NCBI RefSeq assembly: GCF_000311785.1
Contig: NZ_HE978543.1
Span: forward strand, 144,973-208,972
Direction: 5' to 3'
DNA length: 64,000 bases
From: Brevibacillus massiliensis
GTDB taxonomy: Bacteria > Bacillota > Bacilli > Brevibacillales > Brevibacillaceae
This document shows, one piece after another, positions 33,102-40,945 of the stretch. The notes under the pieces are model-generated. The model saw only the letters and a program-made list of their open reading frames with translations, was not told the DNA's origin and searched no databases. Each line of letters begins with the position of its first letter. Position 1 is the first letter of the stretch. A program made the position numbers and the translations under genes.

Positions 33102-34593
33102 CTTCAACCGGCTGTATTTTTTTCAGCATATCCCGGAAGGAATCTCCGCTCAATACTTCTTGATCCCACAAGATTCGCAAACTGCCCGCAAACACTTCAT
33201 CATGTGCTTGAAGCAGCTTTCTCGTCCGCTCGACCAAATCTTCCAGAATGCGGTTTACTTCCTCATGCACCTGTGTTTTGTCGATGTACTGCAGATGGAC
33301 AATCCCCAGCTCCGACATGCCGCTTTGGACGATCTCCTGCGCCATACTCAGCGCTTGTTCAAAGTCGTTCTTGGAACCGGTGCTGCGTCCGCCGAAATAG
33401 ATCTCTTCCGCAACCGCTCCCCCGAGACAGACCATGATCTGCTTTTCCAGGGCCTCTTTGGTGTAGAGGTAGCGGTCTTCCATCGGATTCTGCCGGACGT
33501 AGCCCAACGCCTGCCCGCGCGGACTCAGTGTCACTTGGGAAACAGAGCCGGGCCGGACGCGCTCGCTGACGATTGCGTGCCCCAGTTCGTGCAGGGCGAC
33601 CCGCCGTTTTTCTTCGTCGGAGGCTTCCCGGTCGCTCTTTTCGCCCATCATGACCTTGTCGACAGCCAATTCAAAATGCTGGCCGGTAATCTTCTCCGCA
33701 CCTTCCCTCATCGCATAGATCGCCGCTTCGTTGGCGACGCTTTCCAACTGCGCTCCGGAAAATCCAAACGTCTCTTGGGCAATCCGCTCCACGTTCACGT
33801 CGCTGGCCAGCGGCTTGTTCGCCGTGTGGATCTTGAGGATTTGTATCCGCGCCTTCTTGTCCGGCAGATCCACGGAGATATGCCGGTCGAACCGGCCGGG
33901 CCGCAGCAAAGCGGAATCGAGCATATCCTTGCGGTTCGTCGCCGCGATCAACAGGATGCGCGGATTGTCGCTGGTTGTGATCCCATCCATCTCGGTCAGC
34001 AGCTGGTTCAGTGTCTGATCGTACTCCCGCTGCTGCTGCCCATCCCGCTTTCCGCCGATGACGTCAATCTCATCGATGAAGATGATGCCGCTGTCTTGGC
34101 CGTTCCTCTCCGCCAGCTGCTTCACTTCACGGAACAGGTCCCGCACGCGCTGGGCGCCTACACCGACGTACATCTCCACAAATTGCGAGCCGGACGCCGC
34201 GACAAATGCTGAGTTGGTATAGTTGGCGGCCGCTTTTGCCATCAGCGTCTTCCCCGTACCGGGAGGACCTGTCAGCAGCACGCCTTTTATCGGTCTGATC
34301 CCGTACTTTTCCAGGCTATCCTTGTGGATCAAAAAGTCCAACGCTTCTTTTAGTTCGCGTTTGGCCCGCTCCTGCCCGCCGATATCGGAAAACTGGACGT
34401 CCGTTTTCACGACGGCATGTTTTCCCGCCTTGCTTCGCGTTTTAAATCCGCCCATGCCGGTCTGGCGCGAAAAAAAGAAAAGAATCCCCGCCAGGACAGC
34501 GCCGAACAGCAGGAAGGGGCCGATGTTAATCCCCAGAAACATCATGAAGATCAAAACCGCCGGAACCGCACCGAAGAGAATCTCCTTAGCCAC
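33088..34593 (-). CDS. Short FtsH-like AAA metalloprotease
   Basis: 501 residues. Two membrane segments at residues about 5-40 are joined by only a few residues, so the outer domain of normal FtsH is missing. Then come an AAA module with Walker A GPPGTGKT, Walker B IIFIDEID and the arginine finger region RPGRFDR, and the M41 zinc protease with HELGH and the third-ligand region TGSKNDFEQA. All catalytic parts look intact, so it should be an active membrane protease, but a paralog rather than the housekeeping FtsH. Its start overlaps the upstream membrane-protein gene by 8 bases. Confidence 0.92.
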   Translation of the reverse strand: MAKEILFGAVPAVLIFMMFLGINIGPFLLFGAVLAGILFFFSRQTGMGGFKTRSKAGKHAVVKTDVQFSDIGGQERAKRELKEALDFLIHKDSLEKYGIRPIKGVLLTGPPGTGKTLMAKAAANYTNSAFVAASGSQFVEMYVGVGAQRVRDLFREVKQLAERNGQDSGIIFIDEIDVIGGKRDGQQQREYDQTLNQLLTEMDGITTSDNPRILLIAATNRKDMLDSALLRPGRFDRHISVDLPDKKARIQILKIHTANKPLASDVNVERIAQETFGFSGAQLESVANEAAIYAMREGAEKITGQHFELAVDKVMMGEKSDREASDEEKRRVALHELGHAIVSERVRPGSVSQVTLSPRGQALGYVRQNPMEDRYLYTKEALEKQIMVCLGGAVAEEIYFGGRSTGSKNDFEQALSMAQEIVQSGMSELGIVHLQYIDKTQVHEEVNRILEDLVERTRKLLQAHDEVFAGSLRILWDQEVLSGDSFRDMLKKIQPVEELAV

Positions 34594-35119
34594 GGATCGT
34601 CACCTCATTTCCTTGCTGGGATAGGCGCGGCAATATGGCATAATACTGTTTGGAACCGCGCTGCAGGTAGATGTACACATTAGTGTCGTCCATGCTGGAA
34701 GCAGCCAGATCCAAGTGATTCGCGTCTTTCCACTTGTTCAGGATCGCAGGTATTCTGCTGTACTGATGCAAATCCATTGCCTCCGTGATGTCAAATATTC
34801 CGTTCGACCAGATCTGCTTCAATTCCGGGTCCTGGTTCGTCAAGTGAATTTCTACTTGTTTGCCTGCCGAAATTGGCTTGATCGCGGCCAACAGCTGTGC
34901 GTATTCGCCGGCAAACTGGTCCGGTTTTGTTATCGTCAGGTTCATTTCGATGCGCTCTTTATCTACGAGTAAATCAGCCAATTTGGCCGAGGTCATCTGA
35001 TTCACTTCTGTGCGAATTGGCTCTTCAATCGCCGTTTTCTGATAGATAAACCATCCGCCAAACAGGAGAGCAAGCGTAGCGAGCAGCGAAAGCACAACCG
35101 GTACTTTACGTACGGACAC
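34586..35119 (-). CDS. Single-span membrane protein paired with the FtsH-like protease
   Basis: 177 residues: one membrane segment near the N-terminus (VVLSLLATLALLFGGWFIY) and an outward domain of about 145 residues without recognised motifs. GTG at 35119 is chosen from AAGGGGGAG six bases upstream; longer in-frame starts overlap that site. The 8-base overlap with the protease gene implies translational coupling. Since that protease lacks its outer domain, this protein may supply it or act as adaptor (inference). Confidence 0.75.
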   Translation of the reverse strand: MSVRKVPVVLSLLATLALLFGGWFIYQKTAIEEPIRTEVNQMTSAKLADLLVDKERIEMNLTITKPDQFAGEYAQLLAAIKPISAGKQVEIHLTNQDPELKQIWSNGIFDITEAMDLHQYSRIPAILNKWKDANHLDLAASSMDDTNVYIYLQRGSKQYYAILPRLSQQGNEVTIRG

Positions 35120-35175
35120 ACAAACTCCCCCTTCTCTCACATGTTGCATCTCGTCTATCAGGTTTAACGCCTATC

Positions 35176-35181
35176 AGTATA
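35176..35181 (-). promoter_or_regulatory. Extended -10 promoter for the FtsH-like operon
   Basis: TGATATACT on the minus strand gives a TGn-extended TATACT about 57 bases before the GTG start. No convincing -35. Confidence 0.4.
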
Positions 35182-35310
35182 TCACATTTATACAGCACAG
35201 TTCGCATGTAGATGTTGGGATCAAGCGACAGGCGCTTGTCTCTTGGGCTGCCCGGCGGCGATAATAGAGGGAAGTGGCAAACTGGAGCTGCCAAAAAAGG
35301 GGGTGTACGA

Positions 35311-36309
35311 TTGAAAGCGACTTGCATCAGATATCATCAATTCGGCGACCCGCAGGATGTATTGCAGGTAGAGCAAACAGACGTTCAGGGTGCCGGTGCC
35401 GGGGAGGTCCTGGTGCGGATGATCGTTCGGCCGATCAACCCGTCCGATCTGATACCCGTGCGGGGCGCGTATGCCCACCGCATCTCTCTGCCGGCCGTCC
35501 CGGGATACGAAGGGGTCGGCATTGTGGAAGAAGTCGGCCCCGGCGTTCCGAAATGGCTGCTGGGCAAGCGCATTCTCCCCCTGCGAGGGGAAGGCACCTG
35601 GCAAGCGTATGTCAAAACGGCTGCGCAGCTGGCTGTTCCCGTCCCGGACGGGATCGACGATCTGACGGCTGCACAGCTGTACATCAATCCGTTGACCGCT
35701 TGGCTGACCTGTACAGAAGTGCTGCAGTTGGGCGCAGAGGACGTCTTACTGATCAACGCCGGGGGCTCTTCTCTCGGCCGCATTTTCGCCCAACTCTCAA
35801 ACATCCTCGGATTTCGCTTGATTGCCGTGACCAGAAGCAATGCCTGCACGGAGGAGCTGATCAGACTGGGCGCTTCAGCCGTCATCAATGCCGCCCCTCT
35901 TCGCGATACCGTTATGGAGCTAACGAACGGCCGTGGAGCAAGTGCTGCCGTCGATTCTGTCGGAGGGATAGCCGGTGCAGAGTTGGCCTGCTGCCTCCGT
36001 CCGCAGGGGATTGTGCTCAGCATCGGACTTTTGTCGGGGATACCTGTCGATTGGGCAACCATCGCGCGGCGTGCAAACGTACGGGTCAAATTGTTTCATT
36101 TGCGGCACTGGAACCAACAAGCGTCGGTGCAAACCTGGCACCAGACATTTCATCGGGTGATGGAACTGGTTTCCAGCCAAAAAGTGAGGTTGGGGACGTC
36201 CGGCGCAAGGTTCCCTCTGGAGGAGGTGAAGGCCGCTGTCCGCTTGGCCGATTCGCCGGGGGCGCACGGTAAAATTCTCATGGAAGGCGCTGGAACAGCC
36301 GCCCGTTAA
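35311..36309 (+). CDS. MDR-family oxidoreductase, enoyl-thioester-reductase-like
   Basis: 332 residues of the medium-chain dehydrogenase/reductase superfamily. It lacks the zinc ligands of alcohol dehydrogenases. RPINPSDLIPVRGAY and LPAVPGYEGVGIV resemble the MECR/Etr1 enoyl reductase branch; the NADP-binding turn is INAGGSSLGRIFAQL near residue 150. TTG at 35311 is chosen for AAGGGGGTG seven bases upstream. It is a lone plus-strand gene, divergent from the FtsH-like pair. It may be a 2-enoyl thioester reductase or a quinone reductase; substrate unknown. Confidence 0.82.
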   Translation: MKATCIRYHQFGDPQDVLQVEQTDVQGAGAGEVLVRMIVRPINPSDLIPVRGAYAHRISLPAVPGYEGVGIVEEVGPGVPKWLLGKRILPLRGEGTWQAYVKTAAQLAVPVPDGIDDLTAAQLYINPLTAWLTCTEVLQLGAEDVLLINAGGSSLGRIFAQLSNILGFRLIAVTRSNACTEELIRLGASAVINAAPLRDTVMELTNGRGASAAVDSVGGIAGAELACCLRPQGIVLSIGLLSGIPVDWATIARRANVRVKLFHLRHWNQQASVQTWHQTFHRVMELVSSQKVRLGTSGARFPLEEVKAAVRLADSPGAHGKILMEGAGTAAR

Positions 36310-36450
36310 GAAAGGCTTCAACTGAAGCTTTTCATGCAGGTTAAGGAAGCCGTCTCAGGAAGCTATATTTTCTTATCCTGTCACGGCAAATAAGCCGGCA
36401 CCGGTCAAGTGCCGGTGCCAGCTTAGGTAAGAAGCAGATCTTGTATGGGT

Positions 36451-36939
36451 TTAACTGATAGCGGATGGATTCAGCCGATAGGACTTGATCAACTTTCCTG
36501 TATGCAGATCGTAGTAGGCGTAGTTGTATAACCCGTCCTTATCGATAACTAAAATTTCCCAAAAACGCAAATATCCGTCAATTCCCGGAACGGCGTGGAC
36601 GATTTCGCCATTGGGAAAGGCAGCCAAGGCTGTCTGCTTCACGTCCTCTTCCGAGACAATTCCATCGGTCGGATCCACGACCGTCTCATCCGGTGTCATC
36701 CAGGCAATCAGCCCTTTTCCGTCCGCGTCTTTGCCCATAACCACAGTGTAAGCTTGTTTTCCGCGGTATTCCGCAATCTGGTCAATTTGGGCAATGCGCG
36801 TTCGCTCGCCGGCCCACTGCCGGGCTTGTTCTTCAAACGTGTACTTTTGGTTTACAACACTGGAGACAAAAAAGTAAACCGCCGCGGCAATCACGATGAA
36901 AAATCCAAATATAGAAATGAGGATGCGGGCTACCACCAA
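36451..36939 (-). CDS. ypmB: YpmB-like DUF5590/PepSY membrane-anchored protein
   Basis: About 162 residues with an N-terminal membrane segment (ILISIFGFFIVIAAAVYFFV) and an outward PepSY-like region including YDLHTGKLIKSYRLNP at the end. Its place between dinG and asnS agrees with B. subtilis ypmB. The start is TTG 36939 or GTG 36936; both follow AAAAGGAGAT. Function unknown; PepSY domains often inhibit proteases or sense envelope state. Confidence 0.8.
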   Translation of the reverse strand: MVVARILISIFGFFIVIAAAVYFFVSSVVNQKYTFEEQARQWAGERTRIAQIDQIAEYRGKQAYTVVMGKDADGKGLIAWMTPDETVVDPTDGIVSEEDVKQTALAAFPNGEIVHAVPGIDGYLRFWEILVIDKDGLYNYAYYDLHTGKLIKSYRLNPSAIS

Positions 36940-36957
36940 AAAATCTCCTTTTCCTTC

Positions 36958-37656
36958 CTACATGAGAAAAATTAATTGATCCTGCTTGCCGCCATTTGGT
37001 CCGGAAATTTCCAGGTTAACGACTAATTGGCGCAGGTGACTCGTTTTCTCATCATACCACATTTGGTAGGTCACCGCTACTTGCTGCAAGAACTGCTGAA
37101 ACACTTGCTCAGTGGGAAACTGCGGCCCCAGCCAAGTGGACAGCATCGCCTTTACCTCTCCTGGCGGCAGGGAAAACTGGTACCCGAGCAGGCCTTCCTT
37201 TTGGGCATCATTCAGCGGAAGCGGCTTTACCTGTTCCAGATGGCTTTTGATGACAGACATATGTTCATAAGGCGTGTACAGGGAAAACGGCAGGGTCATC
37301 GTGCCCTCCTGCTCATCCCCGTCGATCGCGACCATGACCTGATCCTCGGCACGCTTTATCTTCAACTGATGACCGTGGATGTCTCCACCCAGCTCGAAAG
37401 CTGCCCCTCGAAACCGCCCGGCAAGCGACTGATCTTTTACCCTGACTTGAAAAGGGGTCTCCTCGCCAGAATTCACCTGATCCAGGAGGGCGGCAACTGC
37501 AGCCCGATTCGCTCTTTCTGCGCTCTTGCTGTCCATTTCCACACTTGCCTCTTTCACCTGGGGCTTGTCTGTCACTTTGCCAAGCGCCATCCCAAGCAAA
37601 AACAAAGCGGCAAACAAAGGCAAAAACCACCATAACCGGCGTGGTCGGATGTACAT
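36958..37656 (-). CDS. Membrane-anchored protein, unknown function
   Basis: 232 residues. A membrane segment near residues 8-27 (WWFLPLFAALFLLGMALG) follows a basic YIRPRR start; the remainder is outside and has no recognised domain. ATG at 37656 has GGGGAGGAAGG upstream. It lies 18 bases before ypmB on the same strand, so the two are likely co-expressed. The B. subtilis ypmA position is thus taken by a different, larger protein. Confidence 0.7.
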   Translation of the reverse strand: MYIRPRRLWWFLPLFAALFLLGMALGKVTDKPQVKEASVEMDSKSAERANRAAVAALLDQVNSGEETPFQVRVKDQSLAGRFRGAAFELGGDIHGHQLKIKRAEDQVMVAIDGDEQEGTMTLPFSLYTPYEHMSVIKSHLEQVKPLPLNDAQKEGLLGYQFSLPPGEVKAMLSTWLGPQFPTEQVFQQFLQQVAVTYQMWYDEKTSHLRQLVVNLEISGPNGGKQDQLIFLM

Positions 37657-37808
37657 GGACCTTCCTCCCCGTCCTCTTTGTCCTCCCTTTACATGCTTTC
37701 CGAAAGCATATGTCATACGGGAAGGTTTTAGAACGGGACGGAAAAGTTTCTAAACATAGCAGACAAGCCGTCGGTCATACTACAGATACACCCCAAGGAG
37801 GTGAGCGC

Positions 37809-37985
37809 GTGAAACTGCCTTCCATGACGACATCTCCTGAAACGAAACCCGTGCCCTTACACTTCTTTCGCGTCTCATGGGCAGATTTGTCATCACCGCT
37901 TAGAGCCTTGCCCCACCAAACACCATTGACATGGCGGCACACGCCATTAGAGGAAGTCTGGCGAGCCGAAAAATCGAACGTCTAA
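37809..37985 (+). CDS. 58-residue protein, unknown
   Basis: GTG at 37809 stands seven bases from a perfect AAGGAGGTGA, the strongest ribosome site in this stretch, and the frame is open to TAA at 37985. The peptide (KLPSMTTSPETKPVPLHFF...) is proline-rich with no membrane segment and no family I know. It is the only plus-strand gene between 36.3 and 49.7 kb, and a hairpin with T-tract follows 45 bases later. Confidence 0.5.
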   Translation: MKLPSMTTSPETKPVPLHFFRVSWADLSSPLRALPHQTPLTWRHTPLEEVWRAEKSNV

Positions 37986-38029
37986 CGCGCAACAAAAAAA
38001 TCCCCTGCCTACACCTACCATTTCACTTC

Positions 38030-38060
38030 TCTCCTGTCCCGCCAAGACAGGAGACCTTTT
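38030..38060 (+). terminator. Terminator between the 58-residue gene and mtaD
   Basis: TCTCCTGTC and GACAGGAGA pair perfectly (9 bp), followed by CCTTTT on the plus strand; it overlaps the mtaD stop on the other strand. Confidence 0.65.
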
Positions 38061-39354
38061 AACGTTTCAGCAATTGAAACATGCGGTTTGCCTCAGAGAC
38101 GGCCTTCTCTTCGTCGATGGTCAAAAGCTCGCGATTCCGCATGAGGAAGGTTCCAGCCACGATACTGTCGGTCACGTCGTGGCCATTTGCGGCGTAGACC
38201 ACATGGGAAACAGGGTTGTGCGCCGGGTGGTAGTGGGCTTGACTGGCATCGAGCATAATCATGTCGGCCTGTTTGCCAACCTCCAGCGATCCCAGGGCCT
38301 CCGGCTGAAACACGCAGGCGGCTCCGTAGCGGGTGGCCATCCGCAGCGCTTCCTCGGCCGGTACCGCAACCGGATTGTACGTCACTCCCTTGTGCAAAAT
38401 CGCCGCCAGCTTCAGTTCCTCGAACAGATTGAGATTGTTGTTGCTCGCGCTGCTGTCGGTCCCAAGGGAAACGTCGATGCCTTTCGCCAGCATCTCGGGT
38501 ACCCGGGCTACACCGCTGGCCAATTTCAAATTGCTGACGACATTGTGTGATACTTTTACATCGTATTTTGCCAAAGTCTCAATCTCTTCATCCGTCAAAT
38601 GTACAGCGTGAGCCACCAAGGTTGGGCGGCGAAACACACCGAGATTTTCCAGGTGGGCAACCGGACGAACGCCGTAATCCTTGACGTTCTGCTCCACTTC
38701 AAAGCGGGTTTCCGACATGTGGATATGGATGGGGAGGTTTAATACTTCCGCCCTCTCCACAATTTGCATAATGTAATCCGGCGGACAGGTATACGGTGCA
38801 TGCGGTGCCATCATGGTGGTGATGCGGCCGTCAGCCTGCTGGTTCCATTCGCGGGCAAAGGTTGTCGCCTCTTCCAGCTTTCTTCGTCTCTCTTCCTCCG
38901 ATGTGAGGCCGATTACCCCCCGGCAGAGACGGGCGCGCATGCCGGAGCTGGCCACGGCTTCGGCCACGGCTCCCATGTGATCGTACATGTCGACAAAGGT
39001 AGTCGTGCCGCTGCGGATCATCTCGATCAGCGACAAATGGGTTCCCCACTTGACTTGTTCGCGGGTAAACTGCGCTTCCAACGGCCACATTTTCTCTTCA
39101 AGCCACTCCTGCAGCGGCAGATCGTCGGCATACCCGCGCAAGAGCGACATCCCGGCGTGGCCGTGTGTGTTAATCAGCCCGGGCAGCACGTATTTGTGCC
39201 TGCCGTCAATCACTTGATCATATCCCGACAAGTCCCCGGGAGTGGGGCCGACATAGGTGATCCGGTTTCCTTCAAAAGCTACCGCTCCATCCGCAATGAC
39301 CTCGTTTTGGTCATTTACCGTAATGACGTTAGCATGTGTAATAATTGTCTTCAT
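38059..39354 (-). CDS. mtaD: 5-methylthioadenosine/S-adenosylhomocysteine deaminase
   Basis: 431-residue cytoplasmic amidohydrolase that deaminates MTA and SAH to inosine forms during sulfur salvage. Zinc ligands are in INTHGHAGM, HIHMSE, VAHAVHL and the aspartate of SLGTDSSASNNNLNLFEE; HAPYTCPP is also family-typical. ATG at 39354 has AAGGAG upstream, so the longer in-frame extension is not coding. It starts 10 bases after rex. Close homologs include other aminohydrolases (guanine, chlorohydrolase), but the motif set fits MtaD best. Confidence 0.9.
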   Translation of the reverse strand: MKTIITHANVITVNDQNEVIADGAVAFEGNRITYVGPTPGDLSGYDQVIDGRHKYVLPGLINTHGHAGMSLLRGYADDLPLQEWLEEKMWPLEAQFTREQVKWGTHLSLIEMIRSGTTTFVDMYDHMGAVAEAVASSGMRARLCRGVIGLTSEEERRRKLEEATTFAREWNQQADGRITTMMAPHAPYTCPPDYIMQIVERAEVLNLPIHIHMSETRFEVEQNVKDYGVRPVAHLENLGVFRRPTLVAHAVHLTDEEIETLAKYDVKVSHNVVSNLKLASGVARVPEMLAKGIDVSLGTDSSASNNNLNLFEELKLAAILHKGVTYNPVAVPAEEALRMATRYGAACVFQPEALGSLEVGKQADMIMLDASQAHYHPAHNPVSHVVYAANGHDVTDSIVAGTFLMRNRELLTIDEEKAVSEANRMFQLLKR

Positions 39355-39364
39355 TTTGCTCTCC

Positions 39365-39988
39365 TTATTCATGTATATAGTAAGCCAGGCTCTGCAGGCT
39401 GGAAGTGACATCCGCGTTGTCAATCCGCACGTCTTTTTCCGTATGGATGTTGATGGGGGCAAAGTTAAGAATCCCCTTGATTCCCGCATCGATCAGCTGC
39501 TCGGCCACCGTCTGCGCCGCAGAGGCGGGAACGGTAATGATCGCCAGGCGGATCTCCTTCTCCTGTATGGTCTGTTTCAAGGCATCCATTGGCTGAATGG
39601 GAAGGCCGACGATTTTTTTGCCGTGTTTGCGCCGATCCACGTCAAAGATGGCTACGATGCGCATGTTGTCATGCATGTAGGCGTTGTAATTGCTGATGGC
39701 ATGTCCGAGGTTTCCGGCACCGACGAGGACAACGGGGATTTCCCGATCCAGCTTGAGAATTTGTCTGATCTTGTTGATCAGGTAATCGACATCGTAGCCT
39801 ATTCCCTTTTTGCCGAAATCTCCGAAAGCGGCAAGGTCTTTGCGGATTTGTGCCGGATTGACATCCAGGGTTTCGCCCATCTGCTGCGAGGAGACAGTCT
39901 TCACCTTCATCTGCTGCAGATGTGTCAAATAACGCAGATAAACAGGCAAACGGCGAACAACGGCTTCAGAGATCTTGAAGGCTTTCAT
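39365..39988 (-). CDS. rex: Redox-sensing transcriptional repressor Rex
   Basis: 207 residues: an N-terminal winged helix (RRLPVYLRYLTHL...AQIRKDLAAFGDFGKKGIGYDV) and a Rossmann domain with GAGNLGHAISNY. Rex binds DNA when the NADH/NAD ratio is low and releases fermentative and anaerobic respiratory genes when it rises. Translational spacing to the upstream lipoprotein gene is only three bases (TGA then ATG at 39988), so both are made from one transcript. Confidence 0.96.
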   Translation of the reverse strand: MKAFKISEAVVRRLPVYLRYLTHLQQMKVKTVSSQQMGETLDVNPAQIRKDLAAFGDFGKKGIGYDVDYLINKIRQILKLDREIPVVLVGAGNLGHAISNYNAYMHDNMRIVAIFDVDRRKHGKKIVGLPIQPMDALKQTIQEKEIRLAIITVPASAAQTVAEQLIDAGIKGILNFAPINIHTEKDVRIDNADVTSSLQSLAYYIHE

Positions 39989-39991
39989 CGC

Positions 39992-40903
39992 TCAGCCCCC
40001 CTTCGGTTTTTTCTCTACTTCAATCACTTTGTATTCTCTGCCGTTGGATAAAACCGTTATGGTCCCTCTTTGACTGGTCACGTACGTCTCTGCCCACGAC
40101 TCGCCCAAACGCTCCATGATCTCCGCCTGCCCCGGCTTAAGCTGATCAAATGCTTTGCCTGTCTGAATAACCGCCACCTGCGCGTCTACTTTGGTTAAAA
40201 ATGGCTGGCTGGAGGCTTGGTTGCTTCCTTGATCAGCCACTTTCAACACTTCCGCAGGCAAAAACTGCGGGTACCGATCCAGCAACCGCTCTTCCGCCTT
40301 TTCTCCGACCCCGCTGGTAAAGAGGTAATGCAGTTTATCCTGCTTCAGTGAAAAGACGATCGAGTTGTCCTGGGGCGACAGAAACAGCGGCTCACTCGGG
40401 TTTAATACGGTGAGGACGACGCTCTCATCCAGCGTGTACTGATCGCCGGCCGACAGCAGCACCAGTTTTTTGTCCGGCTGGATCGGCACTGCCTGCAGGA
40501 CAGTCGCATAGGTGAGCTTGGGCAGCAGCACAGAATCGATCTGCATCGTCTTTGCCAGTTCGGCATATCCGCCCGCCTGTGCCGACTGGTCGTTGGTCAG
40601 CATCACAAAATCGATTTTGGTCACCCGGCGTTCCTCCAGCAGGGAGCGCAGCACCTCGGCATCTTCGGAGCTTCCCGTGTCAACCAGCAGCTTCTTGCCG
40701 CCTGGCAAGCGGATCAGCGTGCTCTCTCCATCCGGCAGCGAAAAAAAGGTGACGACCATCCCGGAGAAGTTTCGTTCATTTTCGGCGGAGAAGGGATCGT
40801 CCACTTTTACCGCCTTTTTCAAATGGCTGCCGATCGAGCAGCTCGACAGGACAAGGACGACAAACAGCATGAGAACGAGCGGGTTCGGCATACTTTTCCG
40901 CAT
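39992..40903 (-). CDS. Lipoprotein with degenerate metallo-beta-lactamase fold (ComEC-tail-like)
   Basis: 303 residues with a lipoprotein signal (VLVLSSC, lipobox LSSC at residues about 19-22). The rest follows the fold of ComEC C-terminal/MBL hydrolases: DGESTLIRLPGGKKLLVDTGSSED, then VMLTNDQSAQAGG where active enzymes have the HxHxDH motif, and later TSGVG. The metal-binding histidines are replaced, so hydrolysis is unlikely; a binding or structural role outside the membrane is inferred. It sits directly upstream of rex. Confidence 0.75.
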   Translation of the reverse strand: MRKSMPNPLVLMLFVVLVLSSCSIGSHLKKAVKVDDPFSAENERNFSGMVVTFFSLPDGESTLIRLPGGKKLLVDTGSSEDAEVLRSLLEERRVTKIDFVMLTNDQSAQAGGYAELAKTMQIDSVLLPKLTYATVLQAVPIQPDKKLVLLSAGDQYTLDESVVLTVLNPSEPLFLSPQDNSIVFSLKQDKLHYLFTSGVGEKAEERLLDRYPQFLPAEVLKVADQGSNQASSQPFLTKVDAQVAVIQTGKAFDQLKPGQAEIMERLGESWAETYVTSQRGTITVLSNGREYKVIEVEKKPKGG

Positions 40904-40945
40904 AATATTGTACCACCTTATTCCTCATCAGACTATTGATTCATT

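Noticed and set aside
36397-36419. Terminator between the MDR gene and ypmB
   Set aside because: GGCACCGG/CCGGTGCC forms a stem without a T-tract on either strand; at most a structural palindrome.
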